In this document: piece after piece, positions 32,216 to 40,901 of the stretch | How the letters are laid out: each line of letters starts with the position of its first letter | How positions within the stretch are numbered: the stretch's first letter is position 1 | NCBI GenBank assembly: GCA_023406895.1 | Contig: JAEXTV010000004.1 | Location: forward strand, 1-64,000 | Origin: Bacillota bacterium | GTDB lineage: Bacteria; Bacillota; Clostridia; Christensenellales; SZUA-584 | Reading direction: 5' to 3' | Length of the DNA: 64,000 nucleotides | The notes under the pieces: model-generated | What the model saw: only the letters and a program-made list of their open reading frames with translations | Told to the model about the DNA's origin: nothing | Database searches by the model: none | Translations under genes and position numbers: made by a program

Positions 32216-33295
32216 GTGAAAAAGTTTAAGGTAGGCATCGTTGGTGCAACAGGCATGGTGGGACAGCGTTTTGTTTCGCTGCTCAACGAACACCCATGGT
32301 TCGACATTGCTCTCTTGAGCGCAAGTGAGCGGTCGGCGGGTAAAACGTATGGCGAAGCCGTGGAAGGGCGCTGGACCATGTCCACGCCGCTGCCCGAAAG
32401 CATCGCAAGCATGACCGTCTATGACGCTTCGGACATTCAAAAAGCCGCCGGGTCAGTTGACTTTGTTTTCTGTGCAATCAGCCTTGACAAAGCACTGACA
32501 AAACAGCTCGAAGAATCATATGCTAAAGCAGAAATCCCCGTGGTATCGAATAACAGCGCGCATCGCGGCACACCGGATGTGCCCATGCTGATGCCCGAAA
32601 TTAACCCAGAGCATGTGGCTGTAATCGACAGCCAGAGAAAGCGTCTCGGTACAAAGCGCGGCTTTATCGCCGTGAAGCCCAACTGTTCGATACAGACATA
32701 TGTGCCGGCTCTGCATCCGCTTTACGATTTTGGCATTGAGCAGATTGTGGCCTGCACCTATCAGGCTATATCGGGTGCCGGTAAAACCTTTGAGTCCTGG
32801 CCGGAGATGGTTGACAACGTTATCCCCTATATCGGCGGCGAAGAACAAAAGAGCGAGCAGGAACCTTTGAAGATCTGGGGCCAGATTGAAGGCGATGTGA
32901 TTGTCAATACGCAAAAGCCTGTGATCACAACGCAATGCATTCGTGTTCCTGCCTCCGACGGACATATGGCGGCCACATTCGTCAAGTTTGCAAATAAACC
33001 GTCGGTGGATGAGATTAAGCAAAGATGGCAGAGCTTTAAAGGCGTTCCGCAGGAACTCAAGCTGCCAAGCGCACCCGAGCAGTTCCTTATGTATTTTGAG
33101 GAAGACGCACGGCCGCAAACTAAGCTCGACCGCGATAACGGCAACGGCATGTCCGTATCCATCGGCCGCCTGCGCGAAGATCCGATTTACGACTATAAGT
33201 TTGTATGTCTCAGCCACAACACGCTGCGTGGTGCAGCGGGCGGCGCTGTGCTGATGGCCGAACTGCTTGCCGCCAAGGGCTATTTTGACAGGTGA
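32216..33295 (+). CDS. asd: Aspartate-semialdehyde dehydrogenase
   Basis: Reduces aspartyl phosphate to aspartate semialdehyde with NADPH, feeding lysine, threonine and methionine synthesis. About 359 residues. The Rossmann motif is VGIVGATGMVGQ, and the active-site cysteine lies in VKPNCSIQ. The extended sequence (SAHRGTPDVPMLMPEIN, SGAGKTFESWPEM) fits the archaeal/fungal-type TIGR00978 subfamily, not the common Gram-positive one. The start is GTG 32216, 8 nt after GGAGG, which puts the protein start at the Rossmann strand. It is the first gene after the lysine riboswitch. Confidence 0.95.
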   Translation: MKKFKVGIVGATGMVGQRFVSLLNEHPWFDIALLSASERSAGKTYGEAVEGRWTMSTPLPESIASMTVYDASDIQKAAGSVDFVFCAISLDKALTKQLEESYAKAEIPVVSNNSAHRGTPDVPMLMPEINPEHVAVIDSQRKRLGTKRGFIAVKPNCSIQTYVPALHPLYDFGIEQIVACTYQAISGAGKTFESWPEMVDNVIPYIGGEEQKSEQEPLKIWGQIEGDVIVNTQKPVITTQCIRVPASDGHMAATFVKFANKPSVDEIKQRWQSFKGVPQELKLPSAPEQFLMYFEEDARPQTKLDRDNGNGMSVSIGRLREDPIYDYKFVCLSHNTLRGAAGGAVLMAELLAAKGYFDR

Positions 33296-33323
33296 TATAA
33301 CCTGAGGGAGGACGCTTGATTTT

Positions 33324-34205
33324 ATGAGCATTTTTAAAGGAGCAGGCACCGCGCTTGTGACGCCGTTTGACGACAATGGCATCGACTTCGCAGCATTTGA
33401 AACACTGATTGAGTATCAGATAGAAGGCGGCATTGATGCGCTCATCGTCTGCGGAACGACAGGCGAATCGTCGACAATGACCAAGGAAGAAGACTTGAGT
33501 GCCATCGAGTTCGTCGTGAAACAAGCTGCCGGGCGTGTTCCCGTTATCGCCGGAACGGGCAGCAACAACACTGTGACGGCGATTGAAACCTCTATGGAAG
33601 CTGCCGACCTCGGCGCCGACGGGCTGCTGCTTGTGACACCGTATTACAACAAGTGCACCGACGGCGGGCTGATTAAGCATTATCATGCCATTGCCGATGC
33701 TGTGAGCACCCCCATTGTGATTTATAACATTCCGGGGCGCACCGGTGTCAATATCAAACCCGGCGTGATGAAGGAAATCACCGCACACGACAACATCGTT
33801 GGCATTAAGGACGCGACAGGCAATATCGCTCAGATGACCGAAACCGCCCGCCTCTGCCCCGGTATCGATATTTATTCCGGCTGCGACGATCATGTGGTGC
33901 CGCTGCTCGCCTTGGGCGGCAAGGGTGTGATTTCCGTTGTCTCCAACCTGCTCCCCGGGCTGACGCACGAGATGGTAATCAGCTTTTTAAACGGAGATGT
34001 GGCGCGTTCGAGAGAACTGCAGTTTAAGCTCAATCCGCTTATTGACGCGCTTTTCCTCGAGGTCAACCCCATCCCCGTCAAGATGGCGCTCAACATGATC
34101 GGCATCAATGTGGGGCTGCCGCGTATGCCGCTAACCGAAATGAGCGCCGATAAGGCCGTTATACTGAAAAAGGAGCTCATCGCACTCGATTTTGACATCG
34201 CTTAA
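33324..34205 (+). CDS. dapA: 4-hydroxy-tetrahydrodipicolinate synthase
   Basis: Condenses pyruvate with aspartate semialdehyde, the first step of the diaminopimelate/lysine branch and of dipicolinate supply for spores. The 293 residues show the class I aldolase family: GTTGESSTM near residue 44, VIYNIPGRTG with the catalytic Tyr, and the Schiff-base lysine in GIKDATG. A GGGAGGA site precedes ATG 33324. It is the second gene of the operon. Confidence 0.96.
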   Translation: MSIFKGAGTALVTPFDDNGIDFAAFETLIEYQIEGGIDALIVCGTTGESSTMTKEEDLSAIEFVVKQAAGRVPVIAGTGSNNTVTAIETSMEAADLGADGLLLVTPYYNKCTDGGLIKHYHAIADAVSTPIVIYNIPGRTGVNIKPGVMKEITAHDNIVGIKDATGNIAQMTETARLCPGIDIYSGCDDHVVPLLALGGKGVISVVSNLLPGLTHEMVISFLNGDVARSRELQFKLNPLIDALFLEVNPIPVKMALNMIGINVGLPRMPLTEMSADKAVILKKELIALDFDIA

Positions 34206-34235
34206 ATGTTAATGACTACAAGATAAGAGGTTAGA

Positions 34236-35444
34236 ATGATCAATTTACTGATATGCGGCGCAAACGGAAAAATGGGTCAAACGGTTGCAAAGTTTGCAGC
34301 CAATTCTGATGAAATGCGTGTTTGTGCCGGGATCGACAAGATACCGGACGCTGTCTCCAATGATTTTCCGGTATACGCCGACATATTCGACTGCCGCGAA
34401 GCCGTGGATGTCATCATCGATTTTTCACGTCCCGATGCGCTGGATGCGAATCTGCGATATGCGCTGTCAAGCAACATCCCCATTGTGATTTGTACAACAG
34501 GCTACACGGATGAGGAAAAAACGAAAATTAAAATTTCTGCGACACAGATTCCGTTGTTCTTTTCCGCCAACATGTCGCTTGGTGTGAACCTTCAGATGGA
34601 ACTCTCTCGCAGAGCCGCCGCTTTCCTCGGTGAAGACTGCGACATAGAAATTGTGGAAAAACACCACAATCAGAAGGTCGATTCCCCGAGCGGCACCGCT
34701 CTGGCCATTGCAGAGGTGATCAACGATGCGCTCATGGCACCCAAGCCGTTCGTCTGCGGGCGCTGCACACGCACGGAGAAACGCGGACGTGAAATCGGCA
34801 TTCATGCGGTGCGCGGCGGTACAATTCCCGGTGAGCACAGCGTTTATTTTATCGGCACGGACGAAATCGTCGAAATCAAACACACTGCCCAGTCAAGACA
34901 GATATTCGCGGTCGGTGCACTGCGTGCGGCGGCGTTCCTCTGCGGCAAACCGGCGGGGCTTTACAGCATGAACGACATCATCAGCCAGTCTGCTGTCACA
35001 AGCGTTTATAAGGATGACGGACAAGCCATGGTGACGCTCTCGCAGCTTAAATTTTCTCCCGATACCGCTGCCAGCGTTTTTTCGGACATCGCGAACGCGA
35101 GTATCAAGATTGACATCATCAGCCAAACGATGCCGCACGACGGTAAGGTGAGCCTGTCGTTTTCTCTCCCCCGTGCCGATTTGAAAGGCTGCCTCAAGGT
35201 GATTGCGAAATACCGGAAGGAATGCGACGAGATTATTGAAACATCGTCGCTCTCCAAGCTCACCGTGGAAGGCGCGGGTATGCAGCAGCAGACCGGCGTC
35301 GCTGCCAAACTGTTCGGTGCGCTCGCCAAAAAGGATATCGCCATTGCGATCATCACAACGTCGGAAACGAACATCAGCTTTTGTGTGGACACGGGCAAAG
35401 CCGCCGATGCCATCGGTGTGGTGGCAGAAGCGTTCTGTTTGTAA
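34236..35444 (+). CDS. dapB: Dihydrodipicolinate reductase fused to tandem ACT domains
   Basis: Residues 1-250 are DapB: the NAD(P) motif ICGANGKMGQ (6-15), the substrate motif EKHHNQKVDSPSGT (141-154), and a normal C terminus. Ordinary DapB proteins end there (about 250 residues). This one continues to 402 with two ACT modules that resemble the aspartokinase regulatory domain: ACT1 at about 262-335 (IDIISQTM, VSLSFSLP) and ACT2 at about 340-402 (KLTVEGAGMQ, GVAAKLFGALAK, IITTSETNISFCVD, AEAFCL). The reading frame is continuous. The genome thus appears to have placed allosteric, presumably lysine-binding, modules on DapB. No aspartokinase gene follows in the operon. Confidence 0.93.
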   Translation: MINLLICGANGKMGQTVAKFAANSDEMRVCAGIDKIPDAVSNDFPVYADIFDCREAVDVIIDFSRPDALDANLRYALSSNIPIVICTTGYTDEEKTKIKISATQIPLFFSANMSLGVNLQMELSRRAAAFLGEDCDIEIVEKHHNQKVDSPSGTALAIAEVINDALMAPKPFVCGRCTRTEKRGREIGIHAVRGGTIPGEHSVYFIGTDEIVEIKHTAQSRQIFAVGALRAAAFLCGKPAGLYSMNDIISQSAVTSVYKDDGQAMVTLSQLKFSPDTAASVFSDIANASIKIDIISQTMPHDGKVSLSFSLPRADLKGCLKVIAKYRKECDEIIETSSLSKLTVEGAGMQQQTGVAAKLFGALAKKDIAIAIITTSETNISFCVDTGKAADAIGVVAEAFCL

Positions 35445-35484
35445 TTAAGAACTAAGAATGTAGAATGATGAATTGAGCTATAAG

Positions 35485-35508
35485 GCGCGGCGATGGCCGC
35501 GCTTTTTG
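35485..35508 (+). terminator. Terminator of asd-dapA-dapB operon
   Basis: GCGCGGC (35485-35491) and GCCGCGC (35496-35502) form a perfect 7-bp stem with a GATG tetraloop, followed by TTTTT. Confidence 0.9.
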
Positions 35509-35554
35509 ATTGTGTCTCATGAAATCTCGTGTAATGAACGCCCAAGCTTGATCA

Positions 35555-35851
35555 AAAACCTACCTGTCATGCTGAGGAGCGAAGCGACGTGACTACGACG
35601 TGTAACGCATCCCATGTTAAAACGCTCTATTCATGGGATTTCAGTCCACTGCGTCGTTGATCGCTTACGCTCGCTCAAAATGACATTTGCTACTTTGTCA
35701 GCAGTCTGGGGCGTTCAATGAACGCCCCTACGTTTCAGTCGATATCATGCAATACTTTATTTGTCACGTAAGTCAGATATTCATCAACCATCGGTTGCGG
35801 ATTCTCATATGTGAAGGGAGGGCATGGAAACCCTCCCCTACTTTCAATGCA
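35555..35851. repeat. Intergenic repeat cluster
   Basis: About 300 bases carry repeats. The copy at 35581-35685 aligns with 11148-11243. Then come two GC-rich hairpin blocks ending in CCCCTAC: GGGGCGTTC/GAACGCCCC near 35707-35727 and GGGAGGG/CCCTCCC near 35816-35839. The CCCCTAC end recurs in the purN-purH gap. Confidence 0.65.
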
Positions 35852-36577
35852 TTATCTTGAAGCTTTAAATTTCGTCACTGCGGCAAGATATTCAGTGATC
35901 AGCGGATGCGGTTTATCTGGATCAGAGCTTAATTGCGGCTGAAACAGCGTGACAATAAAGAATGGATGGCCCTCTATCAGCATGACGCGCGCTTCCCCGT
36001 CTTCGTCAACACCAGCCACTTTAAATCCGCTCGCATCCAATTGATTTTGAAATGATCTGTTCAGCCCAAAGCTGCAGTTGTATTTTTCTTGCGTCTCGGC
36101 AGCGCCATATATGTCGTACAGTCTCGACTTGCTGTCGATTTGAATCCGCCGCGTCTGCCCCACCAGCGAACAGGACAGTTCAGAAATATAGGCATTCGGC
36201 GCATAAAGATCAAAACCGGGATTCGTTAGGGCGTCAATATGCAGCACGTTGCGTCCGTATTCAATCACCGTGTGCTGAAAGCCGCCGCATGTGCCCAGAA
36301 ACGGTACGCTCATTTCGCGCGCGAACCGGATGGCGTTGACCGCGCCGTTCATGCTTTTGTACGGGCTGCCCGGCGCACCCCACAACCCATCGAAGCTTTC
36401 CAATCCGTTCTGGGTGTTTTCAAAAATCTGTGTGGACATCCATTGATAATCAATCTCAATGCCAAGCCGTTCCGCGCTGTGCAGCAGTGCACTCTGCGTC
36501 GCCAAATGCGAGGGACGACCATCAAAATCGCCGATAATCCCGATTTTCACATGCAAACTCATCCGCGTCTCTTTCAC
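35852..36577 (-). CDS. Class I glutamine amidotransferase-like protein (CTP synthase C-terminal-related)
   Basis: A 241-residue protein of the amidotransferase fold, like proteins annotated CTP-synthase C-terminal region-related. The nucleophile elbow LGTCGGFQH (Cys97) is present. The usual downstream His-x-Glu catalytic pair is not: at the equivalent place (LFQPQ, 211-215) both are Gln. So it may not be a glutaminase, or may use other residues. The stop of the preceding gene overlaps its GTG start (GTGA), indicating coupling. A shorter start at ATG 36562 is possible. It is the last gene of the six-gene operon. Confidence 0.8.
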   Translation of the reverse strand: MKETRMSLHVKIGIIGDFDGRPSHLATQSALLHSAERLGIEIDYQWMSTQIFENTQNGLESFDGLWGAPGSPYKSMNGAVNAIRFAREMSVPFLGTCGGFQHTVIEYGRNVLHIDALTNPGFDLYAPNAYISELSCSLVGQTRRIQIDSKSRLYDIYGAAETQEKYNCSFGLNRSFQNQLDASGFKVAGVDEDGEARVMLIEGHPFFIVTLFQPQLSSDPDKPHPLITEYLAAVTKFKASR

Positions 36578-37275
36578 ATTTCTTCGTTTATGTTCGCTGC
36601 GCTGCTTGCCGCTCTGCTGCCGAAACGAGCCCTGTATTGCCTTTCGAGCCTCTCACGCGGCACCATGGGCCCATGCCCCGGGCAGATGTATGCGGCCCGC
36701 GTATTAAGAATGATCTCCCAAGCGGCGCAAACCTGATCCGGACAATCGGCAAACGGCGGGTACAACGAGTTTCCCAGGCCGAACACCGTATCGCCTGTGA
36801 AAAAATAATCGCCGATGAGCAGCCCGATAGAGCCCTTTGTATGCGCACCGAGCGGCAGCACTGAGGCATTGAAGCCGAATTCAGACAGATCACGCGCCGT
36901 ATTCACAGCAATCACATCCTGCGTCACCGCATCATAATGCTCTGTCTGCATCGGCACCACCCTGTGCCCCGCATTGGAAAGGAGCCGCGTGACCGGATGC
37001 GTCCCTTTCGGAACGGGTGTGTTTCCGAGCATCAGACAATCCGCCTCCCCCGCACCGACGATCACCGCTGCGCCCGTGTACGCCTGAAGCGCCTTGACAC
37101 TGCCTGCATGATCATAGTGCGTATGGGTGAGCAGCAGCAGCGGTATATCCACTTTCATCGGCCCGAGCAGCTTTTTAAAAGCCTCAATGCGCCCTTTTCT
37201 TGCCGCGTCCACCACAATACCGCGCTGCCCGTCTTGTACAAGCCACGACGTTCCCACAAGCCTTTGAACGTTCAT
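36574..37275 (-). CDS. Metallo-beta-lactamase fold hydrolase
   Basis: A 233-residue MBL hydrolase. The metal motif is THTHYDHAG; other family histidines lie in GAHTKGSIGL (HTxGS), GDTVFG and PGHGPMV. This pattern is of the glyoxalase II-like group, which hydrolyses thioesters or oxidised products. The substrate is unknown. It begins 12 bases after the DinB-like gene. Confidence 0.85.
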   Translation of the reverse strand: MNVQRLVGTSWLVQDGQRGIVVDAARKGRIEAFKKLLGPMKVDIPLLLLTHTHYDHAGSVKALQAYTGAAVIVGAGEADCLMLGNTPVPKGTHPVTRLLSNAGHRVVPMQTEHYDAVTQDVIAVNTARDLSEFGFNASVLPLGAHTKGSIGLLIGDYFFTGDTVFGLGNSLYPPFADCPDQVCAAWEIILNTRAAYICPGHGPMVPRERLERQYRARFGSRAASSAANINEEM

Positions 37276-37287
37276 AAGGAAGCCTCC

Positions 37288-37800
37288 TTAATCATATTCG
37301 CATTGCGTGCGTTCCCATATATCGTCGATCATGCCGAGCACCTTAGGCCAACGTCCGTTCTTTGCGATCACGAACCCCATCAGCATACCGATATGCATAT
37401 CGAGATGGCGATGCTGCCCAAGTATCAGCTCAAACCGCGTATACGCGCAATTCTCCGGTCTTTCGTTCAGTGTATCTTCAGTCAATGAATCTAAATAGCT
37501 GTTGATTTTTGTTTCGACCTGATCCGCATAAACGCGGAGCGCTTCACGTGATACGAATTCTTTGGCGGGTGTATTCAAATCGTTGAGGCCGTCCGCGTGA
37601 AAGTCAGGCTCGGTATAGACATTCGGGTTAACATACCATCTGTCGAGCGAGTGCAGCGTATGGTACACATGCTTATACAGCGGCGTGCCGCAGTGTCGCT
37701 CACGCCACATGTCATCTGTGATGCAATCCATCACATTTTTGAGGCTCCAGATCGACTTTTGAGTGTTCTTTCTGATAATCGCCAGAACAGTCTGGTCCAT
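37288..37800 (-). CDS. DinB-like (DinB_2/DUF664) protein
   Basis: A 170-residue four-helix bundle protein. The expected metal ligands are His in TLHSLDRW near residue 50 and the His pair in GQHRHLDMHIG near 130-136. DinB-like enzymes include thiol-dependent transferases (bacillithiol- and mycothiol-type). Function is inferred only at fold level. It is gene four of the operon. Confidence 0.78.
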   Translation of the reverse strand: MDQTVLAIIRKNTQKSIWSLKNVMDCITDDMWRERHCGTPLYKHVYHTLHSLDRWYVNPNVYTEPDFHADGLNDLNTPAKEFVSREALRVYADQVETKINSYLDSLTEDTLNERPENCAYTRFELILGQHRHLDMHIGMLMGFVIAKNGRWPKVLGMIDDIWERTQCEYD

Positions 37801-37816
37801 TGCGTGTCACCTCCGT

Positions 37817-38524
37817 TTAATAAAACAAGCGTCGCCTGACCTCTTCCTTAAAGTTCTTTCGGTGCTCGAGTATCAAAGATGCCGTGCCCAGTATTGCACA
37901 GGGAATCAGAGCGTAAAAAGACCATTTCAAATCAAACGCCGTCGCCTCGTTGAGTCTCACGATGATCTCCACAACAAGAACAAACAGTCCCGTGGCGAAG
38001 AAAATCCCTGCCGCTTTTTTGAGCAGTGTCATGCGTGCCGATTTTGTGAACAGCAATGCGAGTATAATGATCGCAATGCTGGCTGCCACTGTAATGGGCA
38101 GCCCGAGGCCGACAAACCAGTGTCCGCCGTTGGTTTTCTCTATGAACAGCAGATACAGCAGCACGGCTGCACAGTTTGCGGACAGAAACAGCACGGTGTG
38201 ATAGCGTTTGAAATAAAACGGCAGCACGATGAAAATGAATATCAGCGCCATCGCTCCCACAATATAAGCCGACCATGAAAGCCCGCCCCCGTCCAGTATA
38301 TCAAGCAATATCGTAATCATGATCGGTATCATCAGGATAAGCCCGGCCAGCGTCGCGAAATAGCGTTTGTCAATGCGGTTGACCAGCGTTTCCAGATACC
38401 TTGGATACGGTCTCTCAACGGGCTCCTGCCACGGCGTTTTGGGGTTTAGCACCTCAACGCAGCAGAGCGGGCAGTATTTTTCACTTTTCTCGAGTTCAAC
38501 ACCGCAGTTTACACAGTAAGACAT
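37817..38524 (-). CDS. Zinc-ribbon multi-pass membrane protein (DUF6320-like)
   Basis: A 235-residue protein with an N-terminal CVNCGVELEKSEKYCPLCCVEV zinc ribbon (split as CVNC and CPLC pairs), a short linker, and six hydrophobic helices. In other Firmicutes this architecture sits next to alcohol acetyltransferase-like genes, as here. It probably partners the acyltransferase encoded just upstream. No enzymatic motif is visible. Confidence 0.75.
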   Translation of the reverse strand: MSYCVNCGVELEKSEKYCPLCCVEVLNPKTPWQEPVERPYPRYLETLVNRIDKRYFATLAGLILMIPIMITILLDILDGGGLSWSAYIVGAMALIFIFIVLPFYFKRYHTVLFLSANCAAVLLYLLFIEKTNGGHWFVGLGLPITVAASIAIIILALLFTKSARMTLLKKAAGIFFATGLFVLVVEIIVRLNEATAFDLKWSFYALIPCAILGTASLILEHRKNFKEEVRRRLFY

Positions 38525-38542
38525 CGTTATTCTCCTCTTGAT

Positions 38543-39835
38543 CTACCATCTTTGGTTGCTTTCAATTTTCACCGGCACACCAAGCTTCACCAACAAACGA
38601 AAAAACGCGCGCTCGATTGTGCTTTCCTTTATCGTTCTGACGAAATTCATGATGAGCGTACCCTTGTAAGTGAGCGCACCGCACACCACTTTGTTGCGTG
38701 AAAGCGGCCCGAGTATAAAATCCATACGTGTCACATAACGCGCCATCTCTTCCGGAAGTATCACATTGCCGAGATTCGAAATGCTTGTTGAGCTTTTGCG
38801 GTCTCCGACCAGGTTAAATGTCAGCTTCATTGCGAGGTTCTTGATAAACAGAGGCGTGACACGCAGCATACGCCGTTTCTCCGACTTCACGTTCGTGGAT
38901 ATTTTCGCATTCAGCAGCTTTTCTGTGGTTTCACTGCGCATATAATGGTGCACCGCACTCAGCACCTCATCAAAGCTGTATGTGCCGTACTTTGGATCGA
39001 TGCCCGGGTTCACATAGCTCGCGAAATTACGCATCGTATGGGTCGGGTAAAAGCGCCGAAGATTGATCGGTATGCATATTTTAACCGGTTTGAGTCCTTT
39101 CTCGCTCTTCACCAACTCGCGCTGATGCTTGTCCACCGCGAGAATCAACGCCGCCGTGATATAATCCGTGAGCGATACGCCCTTTTCTTTAGCTCTTTTA
39201 ATCACCTCAGCCGCAGGGATGAGGCCCGTAATCACATTGACAAATCCGTCGCTTTCCTTTGTGCCTTTAATTCTGTACGCATTGGGTTCACGGCGTGTTC
39301 GGGTCATTTTCTTCGCGTATTTTAGGTAGGCATCTTCGGTTTCGCTTGGGTTTGGCGGCATGCTGCAGTCGAGAATTTCATTATCACGAGGGATATCGGC
39401 ACCGTATTTGAGGCGCAGGTATTCAGCCGCCAGCGTTTTTGTAAAGTTCAGCCCGCCTGTGCCGTCCGTCAGTGCATGAAAGATTTCTACGGCAATGCGG
39501 CGTTTATGGTATAACACGCGAAACATAAAGCCCTTGTTCTCTTCGAAATCCATATGCACACATGGATACGCTTCATCCTCTTTGATCTCCGGCAGGCCTT
39601 CGTTATGCTCAAGATAATACCAAAATAGGCCTGTTTTGAGTTTGAGCGCGAAACCCGGGAAACGCGCAAGCGTTGACTCAACCGCCTGCTCAAGCACACT
39701 TGTATCAACCTCCTCCGTCAGATCGACGGACAGTCGAAACAGCGCTTTCCAATTACGCCTCTTGGCCGCGGGATAAATTTTGGCCGCGTTATCAAGCTTC
39801 ATCCACTTTTTTTGCGTCTTGTTATTGCTGCTCAT
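38543..39835 (-). CDS. Condensation/acyltransferase-fold protein (alcohol acetyltransferase-like)
   Basis: A 430-residue protein of the BAHD/condensation-domain superfamily. The catalytic HxxxDG is present as HALTDG (His120-Gly125), followed by a middle region typical of the fold (SLTDYITAALILAV, INLRRFYPTHTMRNFASY). It likely transfers an acyl group from a CoA or carrier to a hydroxyl, possibly on a lipid. The donor and acceptor are not known. It sits between an HSL-type hydrolase and a zinc-ribbon membrane protein. Confidence 0.85.
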   Translation of the reverse strand: MSSNNKTQKKWMKLDNAAKIYPAAKRRNWKALFRLSVDLTEEVDTSVLEQAVESTLARFPGFALKLKTGLFWYYLEHNEGLPEIKEDEAYPCVHMDFEENKGFMFRVLYHKRRIAVEIFHALTDGTGGLNFTKTLAAEYLRLKYGADIPRDNEILDCSMPPNPSETEDAYLKYAKKMTRTRREPNAYRIKGTKESDGFVNVITGLIPAAEVIKRAKEKGVSLTDYITAALILAVDKHQRELVKSEKGLKPVKICIPINLRRFYPTHTMRNFASYVNPGIDPKYGTYSFDEVLSAVHHYMRSETTEKLLNAKISTNVKSEKRRMLRVTPLFIKNLAMKLTFNLVGDRKSSTSISNLGNVILPEEMARYVTRMDFILGPLSRNKVVCGALTYKGTLIMNFVRTIKESTIERAFFRLLVKLGVPVKIESNQRW

Positions 39836-39837
39836 TT

Positions 39838-40716
39838 TTATGTCTCCAAAAAAGCGGCGATTTTTTTTAAGGCTTTCCTAGCTTCGGGTATTTTAAACAG
39901 CACGTAAACGTGCCAAAGCCCTTCTTCTATGATCAGTTCGCAGTCACATCCGCACTCACACAGACGCGCCGCCAGCATGCGCGCGTCGTCGAGCAGCAGC
40001 TCACGGCTGCCCGCAAAAATCAGAGAACGCGGCAGGCCTGTATAATCGCCGTATATCGGCGAAACAAGCGGATTATCTTCCTGCCCGTCCGCATAGGCCT
40101 TTGCGGCATTGCGCAATGCTTTTACGGACAACGTAGGGTCTTTCTTGCGGTTGGCGGTGTGCGAAGCGCCCGTAAATTTTAAATCTGTCCACGGCGATAT
40201 GCCCACAAGCTTTTCTGGCTGCGGCAGCCCCAGTTCTTTAAGCTTGAGACACAGAGCGAATATCAGGCCGCCACCGGCCGATTCACCCGCAAGTGAGATG
40301 TGCGTATAACCCGCATCAAGAAGATATGTGTACGCGCTAAGCGCATCCTCCATCGCCGCCGGAAACGGATGCTCCGGCGCAAGACGGTAAGCCACGGCCA
40401 ACACTTTGCGGTTTGTTTCGACAGCGAGCACGCTCGCGGAACCGCGCGCATAGTTCAGGCAGCCGGCCACGTATCCCCCGCCGTGCAGGTAAAGAATCAC
40501 GCTGTTGCCGGACTTATTTTCCTTTGGAATGGCAAAGCAGGCATCAAATTGGTCGAAACAAACAGGCACAAAAGAGATTTTTGACAGCAGCGATCTTGCC
40601 ATAATGTCACCGAGATTGTCTTGAAACGTCCGCGATGTCTTTATGCTGAATTTGTCGAGTATGGGTTTTAAAAGCCGGATCTGCGCGCGTACCGCCACGC
40701 TCAGCAAACTTGGCAT
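39838..40716 (-). CDS. Alpha/beta hydrolase, hormone-sensitive lipase-like
   Basis: A 292-residue esterase with the oxyanion motif HGGGYVAG (78-85) and the nucleophile elbow GESAGG (Ser146). Asp and His complete the triad, probably in the YGDYTGLPRSLIFAGSRELLLDDA and LWHVYVLFK regions. It probably hydrolyses short-chain acyl esters. It is the first gene of the six-gene operon and stops 2 bases before the acyltransferase start. Confidence 0.88.
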   Translation of the reverse strand: MPSLLSVAVRAQIRLLKPILDKFSIKTSRTFQDNLGDIMARSLLSKISFVPVCFDQFDACFAIPKENKSGNSVILYLHGGGYVAGCLNYARGSASVLAVETNRKVLAVAYRLAPEHPFPAAMEDALSAYTYLLDAGYTHISLAGESAGGGLIFALCLKLKELGLPQPEKLVGISPWTDLKFTGASHTANRKKDPTLSVKALRNAAKAYADGQEDNPLVSPIYGDYTGLPRSLIFAGSRELLLDDARMLAARLCECGCDCELIIEEGLWHVYVLFKIPEARKALKKIAAFLET

Positions 40717-40901
40717 ATTGTCGCTCCTTTGTGTTGCATCTTTTTTTAAGCATACATGATAATAAGCCCAATATCAAACAGTATATGTGTTAATCAGGCA
40801 TACATTCTTTTTTAATACGCTTTGACTCAATGTAATATTTTGTTTAAATCCCTCTTGAATTGTGCTGTTTGTCCCTTCCGTTATCTCATTTCATCAAACA
40901 C

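Noticed and set aside
37895..38276. Frames opposite the zinc-ribbon membrane protein
   Set aside because: They are antisense to a well-supported gene and have repetitive His/Arg/Cys composition typical of shadow frames.
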